Assembly: GCA_017632945.1 (NCBI GenBank)
Contig: JAGBQH010000012.1
Location: 186,001 to 250,000 of the forward strand
DNA from: Aeriscardovia sp.
GTDB taxonomy: Bacteria; Actinomycetota; Actinomycetes; Actinomycetales; Bifidobacteriaceae
Direction of reading: 5' to 3'
DNA length: 64,000 bases
A model generated the notes under the pieces. It searched no databases. It was not told the DNA's origin and saw only the letters and a list, made by a program, of their open reading frames with translations. Both the position numbers and the translations under genes were made by a program. Shown piece by piece: positions 43,966-52,741 of this stretch (its first letter is position 1; every line of letters begins with the position of its first letter).

Positions 43966-45396
43966 TTAGGAAATGACATGATCAAAAATTGCTCCAGATC
44001 CGGCGCTTTCGGGGCTTCCTTCATTTTCAATTGTCTCTATAAGGACCCTCTCTCCCTTAGAAAGGCCGCATATGCCTTTAAGCTTTTCGTCAATCTTGAA
44101 GAAGACATCCCTGGAGGGGGTGAGAAGATCGGGGGTAAAGACGGCAAAAGTGCCCCAGTAGAGAGAAAGCTGGTAGTAAGTCTCTTCATTTGGGGTAAAA
44201 GCGTAGATCGGAATGGAGGGCCTGAACTTGGAAATGGCAGCTATGGGATCTGTGGAGCTGGCAAGCACCACTATCGCCTTGGCGCGGCGCTCATAGGCCG
44301 CAGGAAGAGCTGCGCAGGAGAGGACTTCCTGTCCATTGTCCTCTCTTGCCTTCACGGATGGGATGTAAGAAATGCCGTGCTCGCAGGTGTACTCAGAAAT
44401 TTTGGCCATAGTCTCTACTACGCGTGCGGGGTCTGACCCTACCGCCGTCTCATTGCTGGTCATGGTCGAGTCGCATCCATCCATGATGGCGTTTGCGCAG
44501 TCAGAAGTTTCTGCCCTTGTGGGGAGGGGGTTTTTAATCATGGAGCTAAGCATTTCGGTGGCCATTATCACAGGCTTTGCCCAGTAGCGGCTCATGGTTA
44601 TGAGCTTTTTGTTTATGATTGGAACCTGCCAGAACGGGAGCTCTACCGCCAGATCGCCTCTGGCGCACATAATCCCCTGGCAGGCCTTTACAATTTCCTC
44701 CATGTTTTCTATGGCTTCCGGCTTTTCCATCTTCACTATGATGGGCAAAACGCATTTCTTTTCTTCCATGATTTTCTTTGCCGGATCCAGATCGGAGGCC
44801 TTCCTTACAAAGCTCAAAGCTATCATGTCTACGCCGTGATCGAGCGCCCAGTTGAGGTCCTCTTCATCTTTTTGCGTGAGGGCCGGGGAAGAAATTTTTA
44901 CTCCGGGAAGGTTAATTCCTTTATGGCTGGAAAGAAAGCCGGGGGTAAGGACTTGGGTGAGGATTTTATCTCCCTCCACGCCTTTAACTTCCAGCCTCAC
45001 CAGGCCGTCATTTAAAAGAAGGATGTCTCCCGGCTTTACGTCTTTGGGAAGATCTTTGTAGGTGCAGCTTACACCCTCTTTAGTTCCTATAATGTCTTGC
45101 GAAGTTATGAAGAAATCCTGGCCTTTGTCGAGGTAGACTTCATCCTTTCCGTCGGCGTTCTTTTCAAACCATCCGCAACGAATCTTGGGGCCCTGAAAGT
45201 CTGCCATGATCCCGACATTCTTCCCAACCTGCTTGCGGGCCTCTTTTATGTTGTTCAAAATTTCCAAGTGTTGCTCGGGAGTGCCGTGCGAGAAGTTGAG
45301 CCTCGCCACATCCATCCCGTTTTGCATAAGAGTTTTAAGCATTTCCAAGCTGTCGCACGCCGGTCCTATGGTGCAGACGATCTTTCCCATCCTCAT
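43966..45396 (-). CDS. pyk: Pyruvate kinase
   Basis: A 476-residue enzyme making pyruvate and ATP from phosphoenolpyruvate. Blocks are CTIGPACDSLEMLK, RLNFSHGTPEQH near residue 35, DFQGPKIRCG near 70, the catalytic-lysine and metal region IIVKMEKPEAIENMEEI near 220, ARGDLAVELP, and MATEMLSSM. The N-terminus has MRMGKIV, and either Met may start it; the outer is chosen. It has the compact form without a C-terminal extension. It lies 21 bases after terC. Confidence 0.96.
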   Translation of the reverse strand: MRMGKIVCTIGPACDSLEMLKTLMQNGMDVARLNFSHGTPEQHLEILNNIKEARKQVGKNVGIMADFQGPKIRCGWFEKNADGKDEVYLDKGQDFFITSQDIIGTKEGVSCTYKDLPKDVKPGDILLLNDGLVRLEVKGVEGDKILTQVLTPGFLSSHKGINLPGVKISSPALTQKDEEDLNWALDHGVDMIALSFVRKASDLDPAKKIMEEKKCVLPIIVKMEKPEAIENMEEIVKACQGIMCARGDLAVELPFWQVPIINKKLITMSRYWAKPVIMATEMLSSMIKNPLPTRAETSDCANAIMDGCDSTMTSNETAVGSDPARVVETMAKISEYTCEHGISYIPSVKAREDNGQEVLSCAALPAAYERRAKAIVVLASSTDPIAAISKFRPSIPIYAFTPNEETYYQLSLYWGTFAVFTPDLLTPSRDVFFKIDEKLKGICGLSKGERVLIETIENEGSPESAGSGAIFDHVIS

Positions 45397-45417
45397 AAGG
45401 AAAACCTCGTTTTCTAG

Positions 45418-46416
45418 TTATCGCTTTTTCTCTTCTTCTCCAATTTTACCCTTTGCCTCTTCCTTATCTTTACTCTTCTCCTTCTTCAAAAATGCCAGGC
45501 TAAGGCCTGCAGAGACGATGAGAATGGAGGCGATAACGCATAAAGTGACCCATGAGGGGATTTGGGCAATGGGCAAGGGGCGGCCGCCGTTTATAAATTT
45601 CAGGGAGTTGTCTGAAAGAGCTTCCAAAAAAAGCTTCACGCCTATAAAGGCTAAAATTGCCGAAACCCCCAGAGGAAGAAACTTTAGGGAGCGAAGGCCT
45701 TTTTTTAGAAGAGAATAAAGTTCTTTTAGGCCTATGAGGGCAAAGAAATTGGATGTGAAGACTACGAAAATATTGGTAGTTATCCCCAGGATGGCCGGAA
45801 TGGAGTCTAAAGAGAAAAAGGCATCGGCGAGCCCCAGGGAAAGGAAAGTCAGAAGAAGGGGAGAAAAAAGCAGCCTCCCCTTTTCTCTGTACCAAAGCCT
45901 TTTGCCTTTCCAGCCTCCGGTTGGAAGGAAGCGGGAGAGCTTTTTAACTATTCCCCCCTCAGGCTCCTTTTCTCCCTTCTTCTTCCAGAAAGAGATGGCG
46001 TTTTTTACAGATACGGCTATCAAAAGGATTGCGCAGGGGATGAAAAGGAAAGAGAAGGCGGAAAGGAGGGAGGATCCTAAAACTATCAGCCCCAGCCTTA
46101 TAAGAACGGCTAAAAAGATCCCCAGAGACAGAACCCAGTCTGAAATGGAATCGGGGACCTTAAAAGAGTCCAAAATCAGGCCGTAGACGAAAAGGTTGTC
46201 TATAGATAGGGAATACTCGGTAATATAACCGGAAAAGAAGTTCAAAGAATCTTTAAGGGAAATGAAAGTTAAAATCCATCCGAAGACCGCCGCGCATCCT
46301 ACTATGGACACCAGCCTTATGGAGGCAGACTTTAATGAATTTGACTTTGCGCTCCAGTACATATCGGCCAGAAAGAGTGCGGAGATGCAAATGAGGGAAA
46401 TGATTTTAAAAGCCAT
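45418..46416 (-). CDS. TerC family membrane protein
   Basis: A 332-residue integral membrane protein with about eight or nine hydrophobic segments and a charged Lys/Glu tail. TerC motifs are SLSIDNLFVYGLI near residue 70, LADAFFSLDSIPAILGI near 205, and TSNFFALIGLKELY. TerC/Alx proteins export manganese or help load metals on exported proteins; tellurite resistance is only a historical name. Its position next to uvrB is common in actinobacteria. It lies 5 bases after uvrB. Confidence 0.92.
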   Translation of the reverse strand: MAFKIISLICISALFLADMYWSAKSNSLKSASIRLVSIVGCAAVFGWILTFISLKDSLNFFSGYITEYSLSIDNLFVYGLILDSFKVPDSISDWVLSLGIFLAVLIRLGLIVLGSSLLSAFSFLFIPCAILLIAVSVKNAISFWKKKGEKEPEGGIVKKLSRFLPTGGWKGKRLWYREKGRLLFSPLLLTFLSLGLADAFFSLDSIPAILGITTNIFVVFTSNFFALIGLKELYSLLKKGLRSLKFLPLGVSAILAFIGVKLFLEALSDNSLKFINGGRPLPIAQIPSWVTLCVIASILIVSAGLSLAFLKKEKSKDKEEAKGKIGEEEKKR

Positions 46417-46421
46417 GGGAG

Positions 46422-48410
46422 TTATTTTTTAAAGTTGCGAAAATCCACTCCCATTTCTTCTAGCTCGTCTCTTAGAGCTGCGGCCTGTTCAAAGTCCATA
46501 TTTTTCGATGCCTCCATCATTTTTTCGTAAAGCTCTTTTGGATCGGAAGTTTTAGGCTGGGTGAAGATGCGCTTTTTGGTGGGATGATCCTTCTTTTTCT
46601 CTACCAAAGCGGAGCCGGATGCCTTCTTTTCAATGGATTTTGGAACTATGCCCTCCTTTTTGTTCCACTCCAGCTGCTTTTTGCGCCTTCGGTTTGTTTC
46701 GTCTATGGCCTCTTTCATGGCTTCGGTTACGCCCGAAGCATACATTATAACCGTCCCGTCAACGTTTCTGGCGGCCCTGCCAATGATTTGGATAAGGCTG
46801 GTGAAAGATCTTAAAAAGCCTTCTTTGTCGGCATCCAAGATAGCTACCAGGGAAACCGACGGAAGATCTAGCCCCTCCCTTAGGAGGTTGATTCCCACTA
46901 CCGCGTCCAGTTTTCCTTCTTGAAGCTTTCCTAGAATTTCTATCCTGTCGAGAGTGGGGATGTCGGAGTGGAGGTATTCCGACCTTATCCCTTCTTCTCT
47001 GAAGAAGGTGGAAAGATCCTCTGCCATTTTTTTGGTGAGGGTGGTTACCAGAGCTTTTTCTCCCTTCTTTTTCCTTTCCTTTATTTCCTTTATGAGATCT
47101 TCTACCTGCCCTTTTTCGCTCCTCACCTCCACCTTGGGGTCCAAAAGCCCCGTGGGCCGGATAATCTGCTCTACAACTTCCCCACCGCTCCTCTCCAGTT
47201 CCGCGGGCCCGGGCGTGGCCGAAAGGTAAAGCGTCTGGCCCCTTTTGGCGTTGAATTCTTCTTCTGTAAGCGGCCTGTTGTCGCAGGCGCTAGGTAGTCT
47301 GAAGCCATAATCCACCAGGGTCCTTTTGCGGGATCTGTCCCCTTCGTACATCGCCCTTATTTGCGGAAGGGTGATATGGGACTCGTCTATTATGGTTAAA
47401 AAGTCGTCCGGGAAAAAATCCATGAGGGTGTTGGGGGCTTCCCCGGGCTGCCTTCCATCAAAAAATCTGGAATAGTTTTCAATCCCGGGGCAAAACCCTA
47501 TATTCTCAATAGATTCCAGATCGTAATTCACTCTCTCTTCCAGCCTCTGGGCCTCAAGAAGCTTCCCGCGGGATCTAAAGTAGGAGAGCTGGTTTTCGAG
47601 CTCGGTTTTAATTTCTTTAATGGCCTTTTTCCGCTGCTTTTCGTTCGATACGTATTCGGTGGCCGGGAAAATGGCCACGCTTGAAGGTTTCTCTTCCACT
47701 TTTCTGGTGACGGGATCCAAAAGCTCTATCCCATCCACCCTGTTCCCAAAAAGCTCTATCCTTACAATCTTGTCCATATAGGCCGGGATTATGTCTACGG
47801 TTCCTCCCCTAACCCTAAAAGAGCCTCTCTGTAAGTTGGCATCGTTTCTTTTGTACTGCATGGAAACAAAGCGCTTCAAAAGGCTCTGCCTGTCTGTTTG
47901 GTCTCCCACGCGGATGCTTAGCATCTGCGCCAGGTATTCTTTTGGAGAACCCAGGCCGTAAAGGCAGGAAACCGTACAAACTACCACGCAGTCATTTCTT
48001 GTAAGGACGGAAGCTGTGGCTGCATGGCGGAGCCTGTCTACCTCTTCGTTTATCGACGCATCTTTTTCTATATGGGTATCGCTTTGCGGTATATAGGCTT
48101 CCGGCTGATAGTAATCGTAGTAACTGACGAAATAATTTACAGAATTTTGCGGGAAAAGGGAACGGAGTTCCTGGCACATTTGCGCAGCCAGGGTCTTATT
48201 GGGCTCTACTACCAGGGTAGGCTTGTTAAGCTTTTCTATCACCCAAGCAGCTGTAGCGCTCTTTCCGGTCCCTGTAGCCCCCATAAGAACTACATCCCTC
48301 TGACCGGAATTAAGCCTTCCGGCGATCTCCGCTATCGCATGGGGCTGATCGCCGGAAGGCTTCCAATTTTCATTAACTTTGAAATCTTTATAAAGTTTCT
48401 CTACTGACAT
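46422..48410 (-). CDS. uvrB: UvrABC system protein B
   Basis: A 662-residue helicase-like damage verifier of excision repair. Walker A is [13 protein letters not shown] near residue 46. The beta-hairpin region [12 protein letters not shown] near 100 is intact. Helicase motifs include [34 protein letters not shown] and [10 protein letters not shown]. The C-terminal UVR domain ([20 protein letters not shown]) should bind UvrC. The ATG at 48410 follows AGGTAG. coaE, usually between rpsA and uvrB, is absent. Confidence 0.97.
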   Translation of the reverse strand: MSVEKLYKDFKVNENWKPSGDQPHAIAEIAGRLNSGQRDVVLMGATGTGKSATAAWVIEKLNKPTLVVEPNKTLAAQMCQELRSLFPQNSVNYFVSYYDYYQPEAYIPQSDTHIEKDASINEEVDRLRHAATASVLTRNDCVVVCTVSCLYGLGSPKEYLAQMLSIRVGDQTDRQSLLKRFVSMQYKRNDANLQRGSFRVRGGTVDIIPAYMDKIVRIELFGNRVDGIELLDPVTRKVEEKPSSVAIFPATEYVSNEKQRKKAIKEIKTELENQLSYFRSRGKLLEAQRLEERVNYDLESIENIGFCPGIENYSRFFDGRQPGEAPNTLMDFFPDDFLTIIDESHITLPQIRAMYEGDRSRKRTLVDYGFRLPSACDNRPLTEEEFNAKRGQTLYLSATPGPAELERSGGEVVEQIIRPTGLLDPKVEVRSEKGQVEDLIKEIKERKKKGEKALVTTLTKKMAEDLSTFFREEGIRSEYLHSDIPTLDRIEILGKLQEGKLDAVVGINLLREGLDLPSVSLVAILDADKEGFLRSFTSLIQIIGRAARNVDGTVIMYASGVTEAMKEAIDETNRRRKKQLEWNKKEGIVPKSIEKKASGSALVEKKKDHPTKKRIFTQPKTSDPKELYEKMMEASKNMDFEQAAALRDELEEMGVDFRNFKK

Positions 48411-48423
48411 ATTTCTACCTATT

Positions 48424-48444
48424 TTGAGGGCGATGCGCCCTCAA
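48424..48444. repeat. Intercistronic hairpin between rpsA and uvrB
   Basis: TTGAGGGCG and CGCCCTCAA pair perfectly over a 3-base loop. No T-tract follows on the minus strand, so it is more likely an mRNA stabiliser or processing site than a terminator. Confidence 0.6.
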
Positions 48445-48462
48445 CAATGGTAGTGCGAGAAA

Positions 48463-49929
48463 CTAAGCTTCTTCGGAAAGCTGCTCTTTAAGCTCGGCGA
48501 GTTTGCCGTTGTTCATCAAAGAGCTCTGTGCGCTCTCTTCTCCCTGGGCCTCTATGGCCTTGGGAGCTTCTTCCTCTTCCTGCTCCTTTTCGGCATTTTC
48601 GAGTTCATAGGCCCTTTGCTTTACCACAAACTGCCTGTGCTCCAGCCAGAGGTTGCGGGCTGCAGCGTATTCTGCCTCCCACTCTTCCCTCTGCTTTTCG
48701 TATCCGGGGAGCCACTCATTGGATTCGGGATCGAACCCTTCGGGATATTTGTAATTTCCATTCTCGTCGTACTCGGCCGTCATGCCGTAAAGGGCAGGGT
48801 CGAAGTCGTTGGAAGCGAGGTTTACAGCCTCGTTTGCCTGCTTGAGGGACAGAGAAACGCGGCACCTGTCGAGATCTACGTCTATTACCTTGACGAAGAT
48901 CTCTTCTCCCGGAGACACCACGGAAGCAGGGTTGGTGATGTGGTGATCGGTGAGCTCGGAAATGTGGATGAGGCCTTCAATTTCGTCAGCCAGAGAAACG
49001 AATACTCCAAACTGGACAATCTTGGTGACTTTGCCTTTGACAATTTGTCCTGGAACATGGGTGCGTGCAAAGCGCTGCCAGGGATCTTCCTGGGTAGCCT
49101 TGAGAGAAAGGCTGATGCGCTCCCTTTCCACATCGATGTCGAGGACTTCCACCGTGACCTTCTGGCCCACTTTCACCACGTCGGAGGGGTGGTCTATGTG
49201 CTTCCAGCTAAGTTCGGAGACATGGATGAGGCCGTCTACCCCGCCAAGATCTACGAAGGCTCCAAACTGCACTATGGAGCTGACAACTCCCTCGCAAATT
49301 TGGCCTTTCTTTAGCTGGTTCATAAAGGCTTCGCGCACTTCGGACTGAGTCTCTTCAAGGTACTGTCTGCGGGAGAGAACTACATTGTTGCGGTTCTTGT
49401 CCAGTTCCAAAATCTTGGCCTTGATGGTCTGGCCTATATAGGGGGCAAGGTCCCTTACCCTCCTCATTTCCACCAGGGAGGCCGGCAAAAAGCCGCGCAG
49501 GCCGATGTCAACTATGAGGCCGCCCTTGACGGTCTCTATGATGGTGCCTTCCACCACACCATCGGCTTCCTTTATCTTCTCTATCTCTCCCCAAGCGCGC
49601 TCGTACTGGGCCCTCTTCTTGGAGAGCATGAGGCGGCCCTCTTTGTCCTCTTTAGTGATGACAAGGGCTTCAATTTCGTCTCCGAGCTTTACCACGTCTT
49701 CAGGATCGGCGTCCTTCTTTATGGAGAGCTCTTTGACAGGAATGACGCCTTCCGTCTTGTAGCCTATATCGAGCAGTACTTCGTCACGCCCAATTCTTAC
49801 TACCGAACCTATTACGAGGTCGCCCTCGTTAAAGTTCTTTACGGTGCTGGTAACGGCCTTTATAAGGTCTTCTTTCGTGCCGATATCATTTACGGCTACC
49901 TGAGGCACGTCATGCAAATTTTCTGTCAT
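48463..49929 (-). CDS. rpsA: 30S ribosomal protein S1
   Basis: A 488-residue S1 with four S1 RNA-binding domains, beginning near residues 37 (GDLVIGSVVRI), 121 (GVVEGTIIETVKGGLIV), 207 (GQICEGVVSSIVQFGAFV) and 294 (GQIVKGKVTKIVQFGVFV). An acidic Glu-rich C-terminal tail follows. This four-domain form is usual in actinobacteria. S1 binds mRNA leaders for translation initiation. The ATG at 49929 lacks a good Shine-Dalgarno, and a 119-base GC-rich leader lies upstream, consistent with structured control of S1. Confidence 0.95.
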   Translation of the reverse strand: MTENLHDVPQVAVNDIGTKEDLIKAVTSTVKNFNEGDLVIGSVVRIGRDEVLLDIGYKTEGVIPVKELSIKKDADPEDVVKLGDEIEALVITKEDKEGRLMLSKKRAQYERAWGEIEKIKEADGVVEGTIIETVKGGLIVDIGLRGFLPASLVEMRRVRDLAPYIGQTIKAKILELDKNRNNVVLSRRQYLEETQSEVREAFMNQLKKGQICEGVVSSIVQFGAFVDLGGVDGLIHVSELSWKHIDHPSDVVKVGQKVTVEVLDIDVERERISLSLKATQEDPWQRFARTHVPGQIVKGKVTKIVQFGVFVSLADEIEGLIHISELTDHHITNPASVVSPGEEIFVKVIDVDLDRCRVSLSLKQANEAVNLASNDFDPALYGMTAEYDENGNYKYPEGFDPESNEWLPGYEKQREEWEAEYAAARNLWLEHRQFVVKQRAYELENAEKEQEEEEAPKAIEAQGEESAQSSLMNNGKLAELKEQLSEEA

Positions 49930-50044
49930 AAAGAGTGTTTCTTTTTAGTCGTGCTACTCTGCCCTCCTCAGAGCCGGGCGACCCAGAAACACGGGAAGCC
50001 GCACGGCCCTAAAAAAGACAGGAAAGCCTCTGGCGAGAACTTAC

Positions 50045-50061
50045 TGACTTATGATAAGTCA
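50045..50061. repeat. Inverted repeat at the folD stop codon, upstream of rpsA
   Basis: TGACTTA and TAAGTCA pair over a 3-base loop, overlapping the folD stop. There is no T-tract next to it. It could be an operator or weak terminator. Confidence 0.45.
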
Positions 50062-50903
50062 TTTTGCGAGTTTACCAAACCTGAGCAAAGTTCTAGCACG
50101 TTATAAATCAGCATCGCCCGAGTCATGGGCCCCACGCCTCCGGGGACGGTCGTATACCATAAAGCCTTTTCAAAGCAGGCGGGATCGAAATCTCCCATCA
50201 GTTTGCCATCCTTTAGGAAAAATCCGACGTCAACCAAAATGGATCCGTGGGAAATGAAGTCAGGCTTAATGAAGTGTCCGCGTCCTACGCATGAAACTAT
50301 GATTTCCGATCTTCTGGTGTACTTTTCAAGTTGAGGGGTATGGCTGTGGGCGAGGGTCACAGTGGCGTTAAGGCATGTGAGGAAAGCTGAAATAGGCCTG
50401 CCGGATGTGAGGCCCCTGCCTATGACGCACACATCCTTTCCTTCTATTTCTATTCCCACCGACTTCAGCATTTCCCATACCGCCAAAGCCGTGCACGGAA
50501 TTACCCGTGGCCTTCCGGCATCGAGGCATGAAACGGAAATTGGGCACAGGCCGTCCGCATCCTTTTTAGGGTCTATCTTTGAAAGGATTGGAAGGGGGTC
50601 GAGGCCGGGAAGCGGGAGCTGGACTATAAAAGCGGAGACACTGGGATCTTCATTGCATTCTTCCACTGCCTCTTTTACTTTTTCTTCACTTGTTCCCTTC
50701 GGCAGCGAAAGGCATGAAAAATTCACACCAACTTTGTTGCAGTCTTTTTCCTTGCCGTGAATATAGGACAAAGATCCCGCGTCTTCTCCCACCATTATCA
50801 CTTTTAAAGACGGTTCGATCCCCCTGGACTTAAGATCATTTGCCCTTGCTTTTAGGGATTCAAAAGTTTTATCGGCCAGAACCCTGCCGTCAATCTTGCC
50901 CAT
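50049..50903 (-). CDS. folD: Bifunctional methylenetetrahydrofolate dehydrogenase/cyclohydrolase
   Basis: A 284-residue FolD that interconverts methylene-, methenyl- and formyl-tetrahydrofolate for one-carbon metabolism. The catalytic lysine region is SYIHGKEKDC near residue 50, with IVQLPLPGLD, DPKKDADGL and the C-terminal VPGGVGPMTRAML intact. VIGRGLTSGRP is the nucleotide-binding loop; in most FolD this is GRSxxVGxP, here GLTSGRP. The ATG is 14 bases inside the carD end, so it is coupled to carD. Confidence 0.95.
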   Translation of the reverse strand: MGKIDGRVLADKTFESLKARANDLKSRGIEPSLKVIMVGEDAGSLSYIHGKEKDCNKVGVNFSCLSLPKGTSEEKVKEAVEECNEDPSVSAFIVQLPLPGLDPLPILSKIDPKKDADGLCPISVSCLDAGRPRVIPCTALAVWEMLKSVGIEIEGKDVCVIGRGLTSGRPISAFLTCLNATVTLAHSHTPQLEKYTRRSEIIVSCVGRGHFIKPDFISHGSILVDVGFFLKDGKLMGDFDPACFEKALWYTTVPGGVGPMTRAMLIYNVLELCSGLVNSQNDLS

Positions 50904-51396
50904 CTTCCCGCTTTGCTTCAGGTTCCTCTAGCTCTTTTTCAAACATCTCCGCAATTTCTGCTTTATCCATGTTTTTGCTGATTGCGATTTCGGTATAGAG
51001 AATATCTTTTGCCTGGGAGAGAATTTTCTTTTCTCCATTGGCCATATCTGCGTCTTTCCTAGACAAATCCCTTACGACTTCGGCGATCTGCTCTAAGTCC
51101 CCGCTGTATATCTTTTCCTGGTTTGCCTTAAACCTTTTAGACCAATTCATCTTCTTCTCTTCCGCCTTCTCGGTTTTGAAAAGCTCTAAGATTTCATCGG
51201 CCTTTTCGGGAGAAATTACGTCTCTTACGCCAATCATGTCCAAATTTTTAACCGGAATCATGATCGTCAAATCATTGTTGAGTTCTGATATAGTTTCGAG
51301 CTTTATGTAAACAGTGTCATTCCTGTTTTCAGTGCCTATTACTTTGCAACATCCGTGTCTTGGATAGACAACGATGTCTCCCTCGTTGTAAGACAT
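50890..51396 (-). CDS. carD: CarD family transcription factor
   Basis: A 168-residue RNA polymerase-binding protein. The N-terminal Tudor-like domain (GDIVVYPRHGCCKVIGTE, residues 6-23) binds the polymerase beta subunit. The C-terminal helical part, with NWSKRFKANQEKIYSGD and EVVRDLS, binds DNA at the promoter. CarD stabilises open complexes, often at rRNA promoters. The second half is shorter in acidic/basic content than in Mycobacterium but normal in length. Its ATG has a GAGGATGGT ribosome-binding site. It is divergent from the response regulator. Confidence 0.95.
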   Translation of the reverse strand: MSYNEGDIVVYPRHGCCKVIGTENRNDTVYIKLETISELNNDLTIMIPVKNLDMIGVRDVISPEKADEILELFKTEKAEEKKMNWSKRFKANQEKIYSGDLEQIAEVVRDLSRKDADMANGEKKILSQAKDILYTEIAISKNMDKAEIAEMFEKELEEPEAKREDGQD

Positions 51397-51467
51397 ACCA
51401 TCCTCTAAATAAATCTTGGAAGGGGGCGCCGGGCGCCCATCTCTTACATCTTAGATGGCCTCTCTGT

Positions 51468-51492
51468 AAATTCATAGAATTTTAATGAATTT
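51468..51492. promoter_or_regulatory. Inverted repeat between carD and the response regulator gene
   Basis: AAATTCAT and ATGAATTT flank a 9-base AT-rich loop, in the 149-base divergent gap. It is a candidate operator; a chance AT-rich match is possible. Confidence 0.4.
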
Positions 51493-51545
51493 TTTAAATT
51501 TATAACATCACAATCATAGTTTAAGTTAAGAGGGAAAGGTGAAAC

Positions 51546-52241
51546 GTGAATGAAAAAGATGAAGGGAATAAAAAGATTCTTCTGGCCGAAAGCTCCCTTG
51601 AAATGCGCACTTGTCTGGCAGAAAGGCTTAAAAGAGCTGAAAAGTGGGATGTAAAAGCGGTGGAAAGCGGAAAAGAAGCTTTGGAAGCCTGCACTGCATT
51701 CGAGCCAGATCTTGTGGTGATTGATAGAGAGCTTTGCGATATGGATGGCAAAGACGCGCTTTATTCCATGATTTCCAATCAAAGTCCTCTGATCGTTCTT
51801 TTCTCTTCCAAAACCGATGAAGCCGACAAAGTGATATGCCTGGGAATGGGGGCGGATGCGTATCTAGAAAAACCCGTCTCGGGCAGAGTCATAGAGGCAC
51901 AATGCATGGCACTTTTTAGGCGCATGGAAAAAACTAGACTGGGGTACGGCAAAAAATCCATTCGGATGGAAAACCTTTATATAAATTCCCTTGGCAGGGA
52001 AGTTGAAGTCGGCGGGAAAAAAGTGGAACTGACTAAAACCGAATTTGAGATCCTACTTTTTTTGGCGAGGCGCCCGGGAGAAGCTTTGGAAAGAAAAGAA
52101 ATAGCTTCCCACCTGCAAACCACCGCTACTTTTCACTCGCTTCGCTTTATAGACACCCATATAAAAAAAATCAGAAAAAAGATTAAACCTATTGCCATAA
52201 AGACGGTTAGAGGCGTGGGATACGCTTTGGAGGAGAAGTAA
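51546..52241 (+). CDS. OmpR/PhoB-type response regulator, orphan
   Basis: A 231-residue regulator. The receiver has phospho-Asp in LVVIDRELCDMDG near residue 58 and Lys in YLEKPVS near 110. The acidic pocket reads ILLAESS, with Ser replacing one of the usual two Asp. The winged-helix DNA-binding domain (about 138-230) has LTKTEFEILLFLARRPGEAL and the C-terminal IKTVRGVGYALEE. No sensor kinase is adjacent, so its signal is unknown. Start GTG at 51546 follows GAGGGAAAGG. Confidence 0.9.
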   Translation: MNEKDEGNKKILLAESSLEMRTCLAERLKRAEKWDVKAVESGKEALEACTAFEPDLVVIDRELCDMDGKDALYSMISNQSPLIVLFSSKTDEADKVICLGMGADAYLEKPVSGRVIEAQCMALFRRMEKTRLGYGKKSIRMENLYINSLGREVEVGGKKVELTKTEFEILLFLARRPGEALERKEIASHLQTTATFHSLRFIDTHIKKIRKKIKPIAIKTVRGVGYALEEK

Positions 52242-52253
52242 AAAGGAAGAAAA

Positions 52254-52649
52254 GTGAAAGACAGGCACGATCGAGGCAGGAAGGGCGCTTTTGCAGGCAA
52301 ACTTCCTTATTACAGGACCAAGACTGGAAAATTTGAAAGGTTGACAGCTTTTCAAATGCGCAGGCTCTGGAGAAAGGATGAAAGGTTTGGGCGCATGGTG
52401 GAAGTGCAAATTCAAGATCTTCCTCCCCTCCTCAGCCTTGAAAGCGGGGAAAATCTTTATTCATCAGTGAAGGAGGGGGGAAAGGAAGGAAAATTTAGAA
52501 TTATTCTCTACAGCAAAACCTTGGCTGAAAACTGCGCAGATGAATCCTCCCTTAGCGAGGCCATAGAAGGGGAAATGGTGGTTAGGCTGGCTGAGATTTT
52601 CAACGAGAGGCCCGAAGACATTGATCCGGATTTTGGATTTGATTCCTAG
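52254..52649 (+). CDS. Zincin-like metallopeptidase family protein lacking HExxH
   Basis: A 131-residue protein like the small actinobacterial 'metallopeptidase family' (PF06262-type) proteins that start with a DRHGRG-like segment, here DRHDRGRKG, and end near DIDPDFGFD. The region where a zincin HExxH would be reads MVVRLAEIF, so no zinc peptidase site is visible. That feature is also missing in many actinobacterial relatives. Function is unknown. Start GTG at 52254 follows AAGGAAG, 12 bases after the response regulator. The family match is from remembered pattern. Confidence 0.6.
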   Translation: MKDRHDRGRKGAFAGKLPYYRTKTGKFERLTAFQMRRLWRKDERFGRMVEVQIQDLPPLLSLESGENLYSSVKEGGKEGKFRIILYSKTLAENCADESSLSEAIEGEMVVRLAEIFNERPEDIDPDFGFDS

Positions 52650-52741
52650 AACAGCGGATTACAAACTTTCCTGTATTTTCTTTACTGTAGAATTTGACTT
52701 GAACTTTTGCAGCCCTGTAGGTGGCCAGAAGAAAGGATGCG

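Noticed and set aside
49950-50030. Short leader peptide before rpsA
   Set aside because: A 16-codon GTG frame exists but has no clear ribosome-binding site and no sequence pattern of attenuation.
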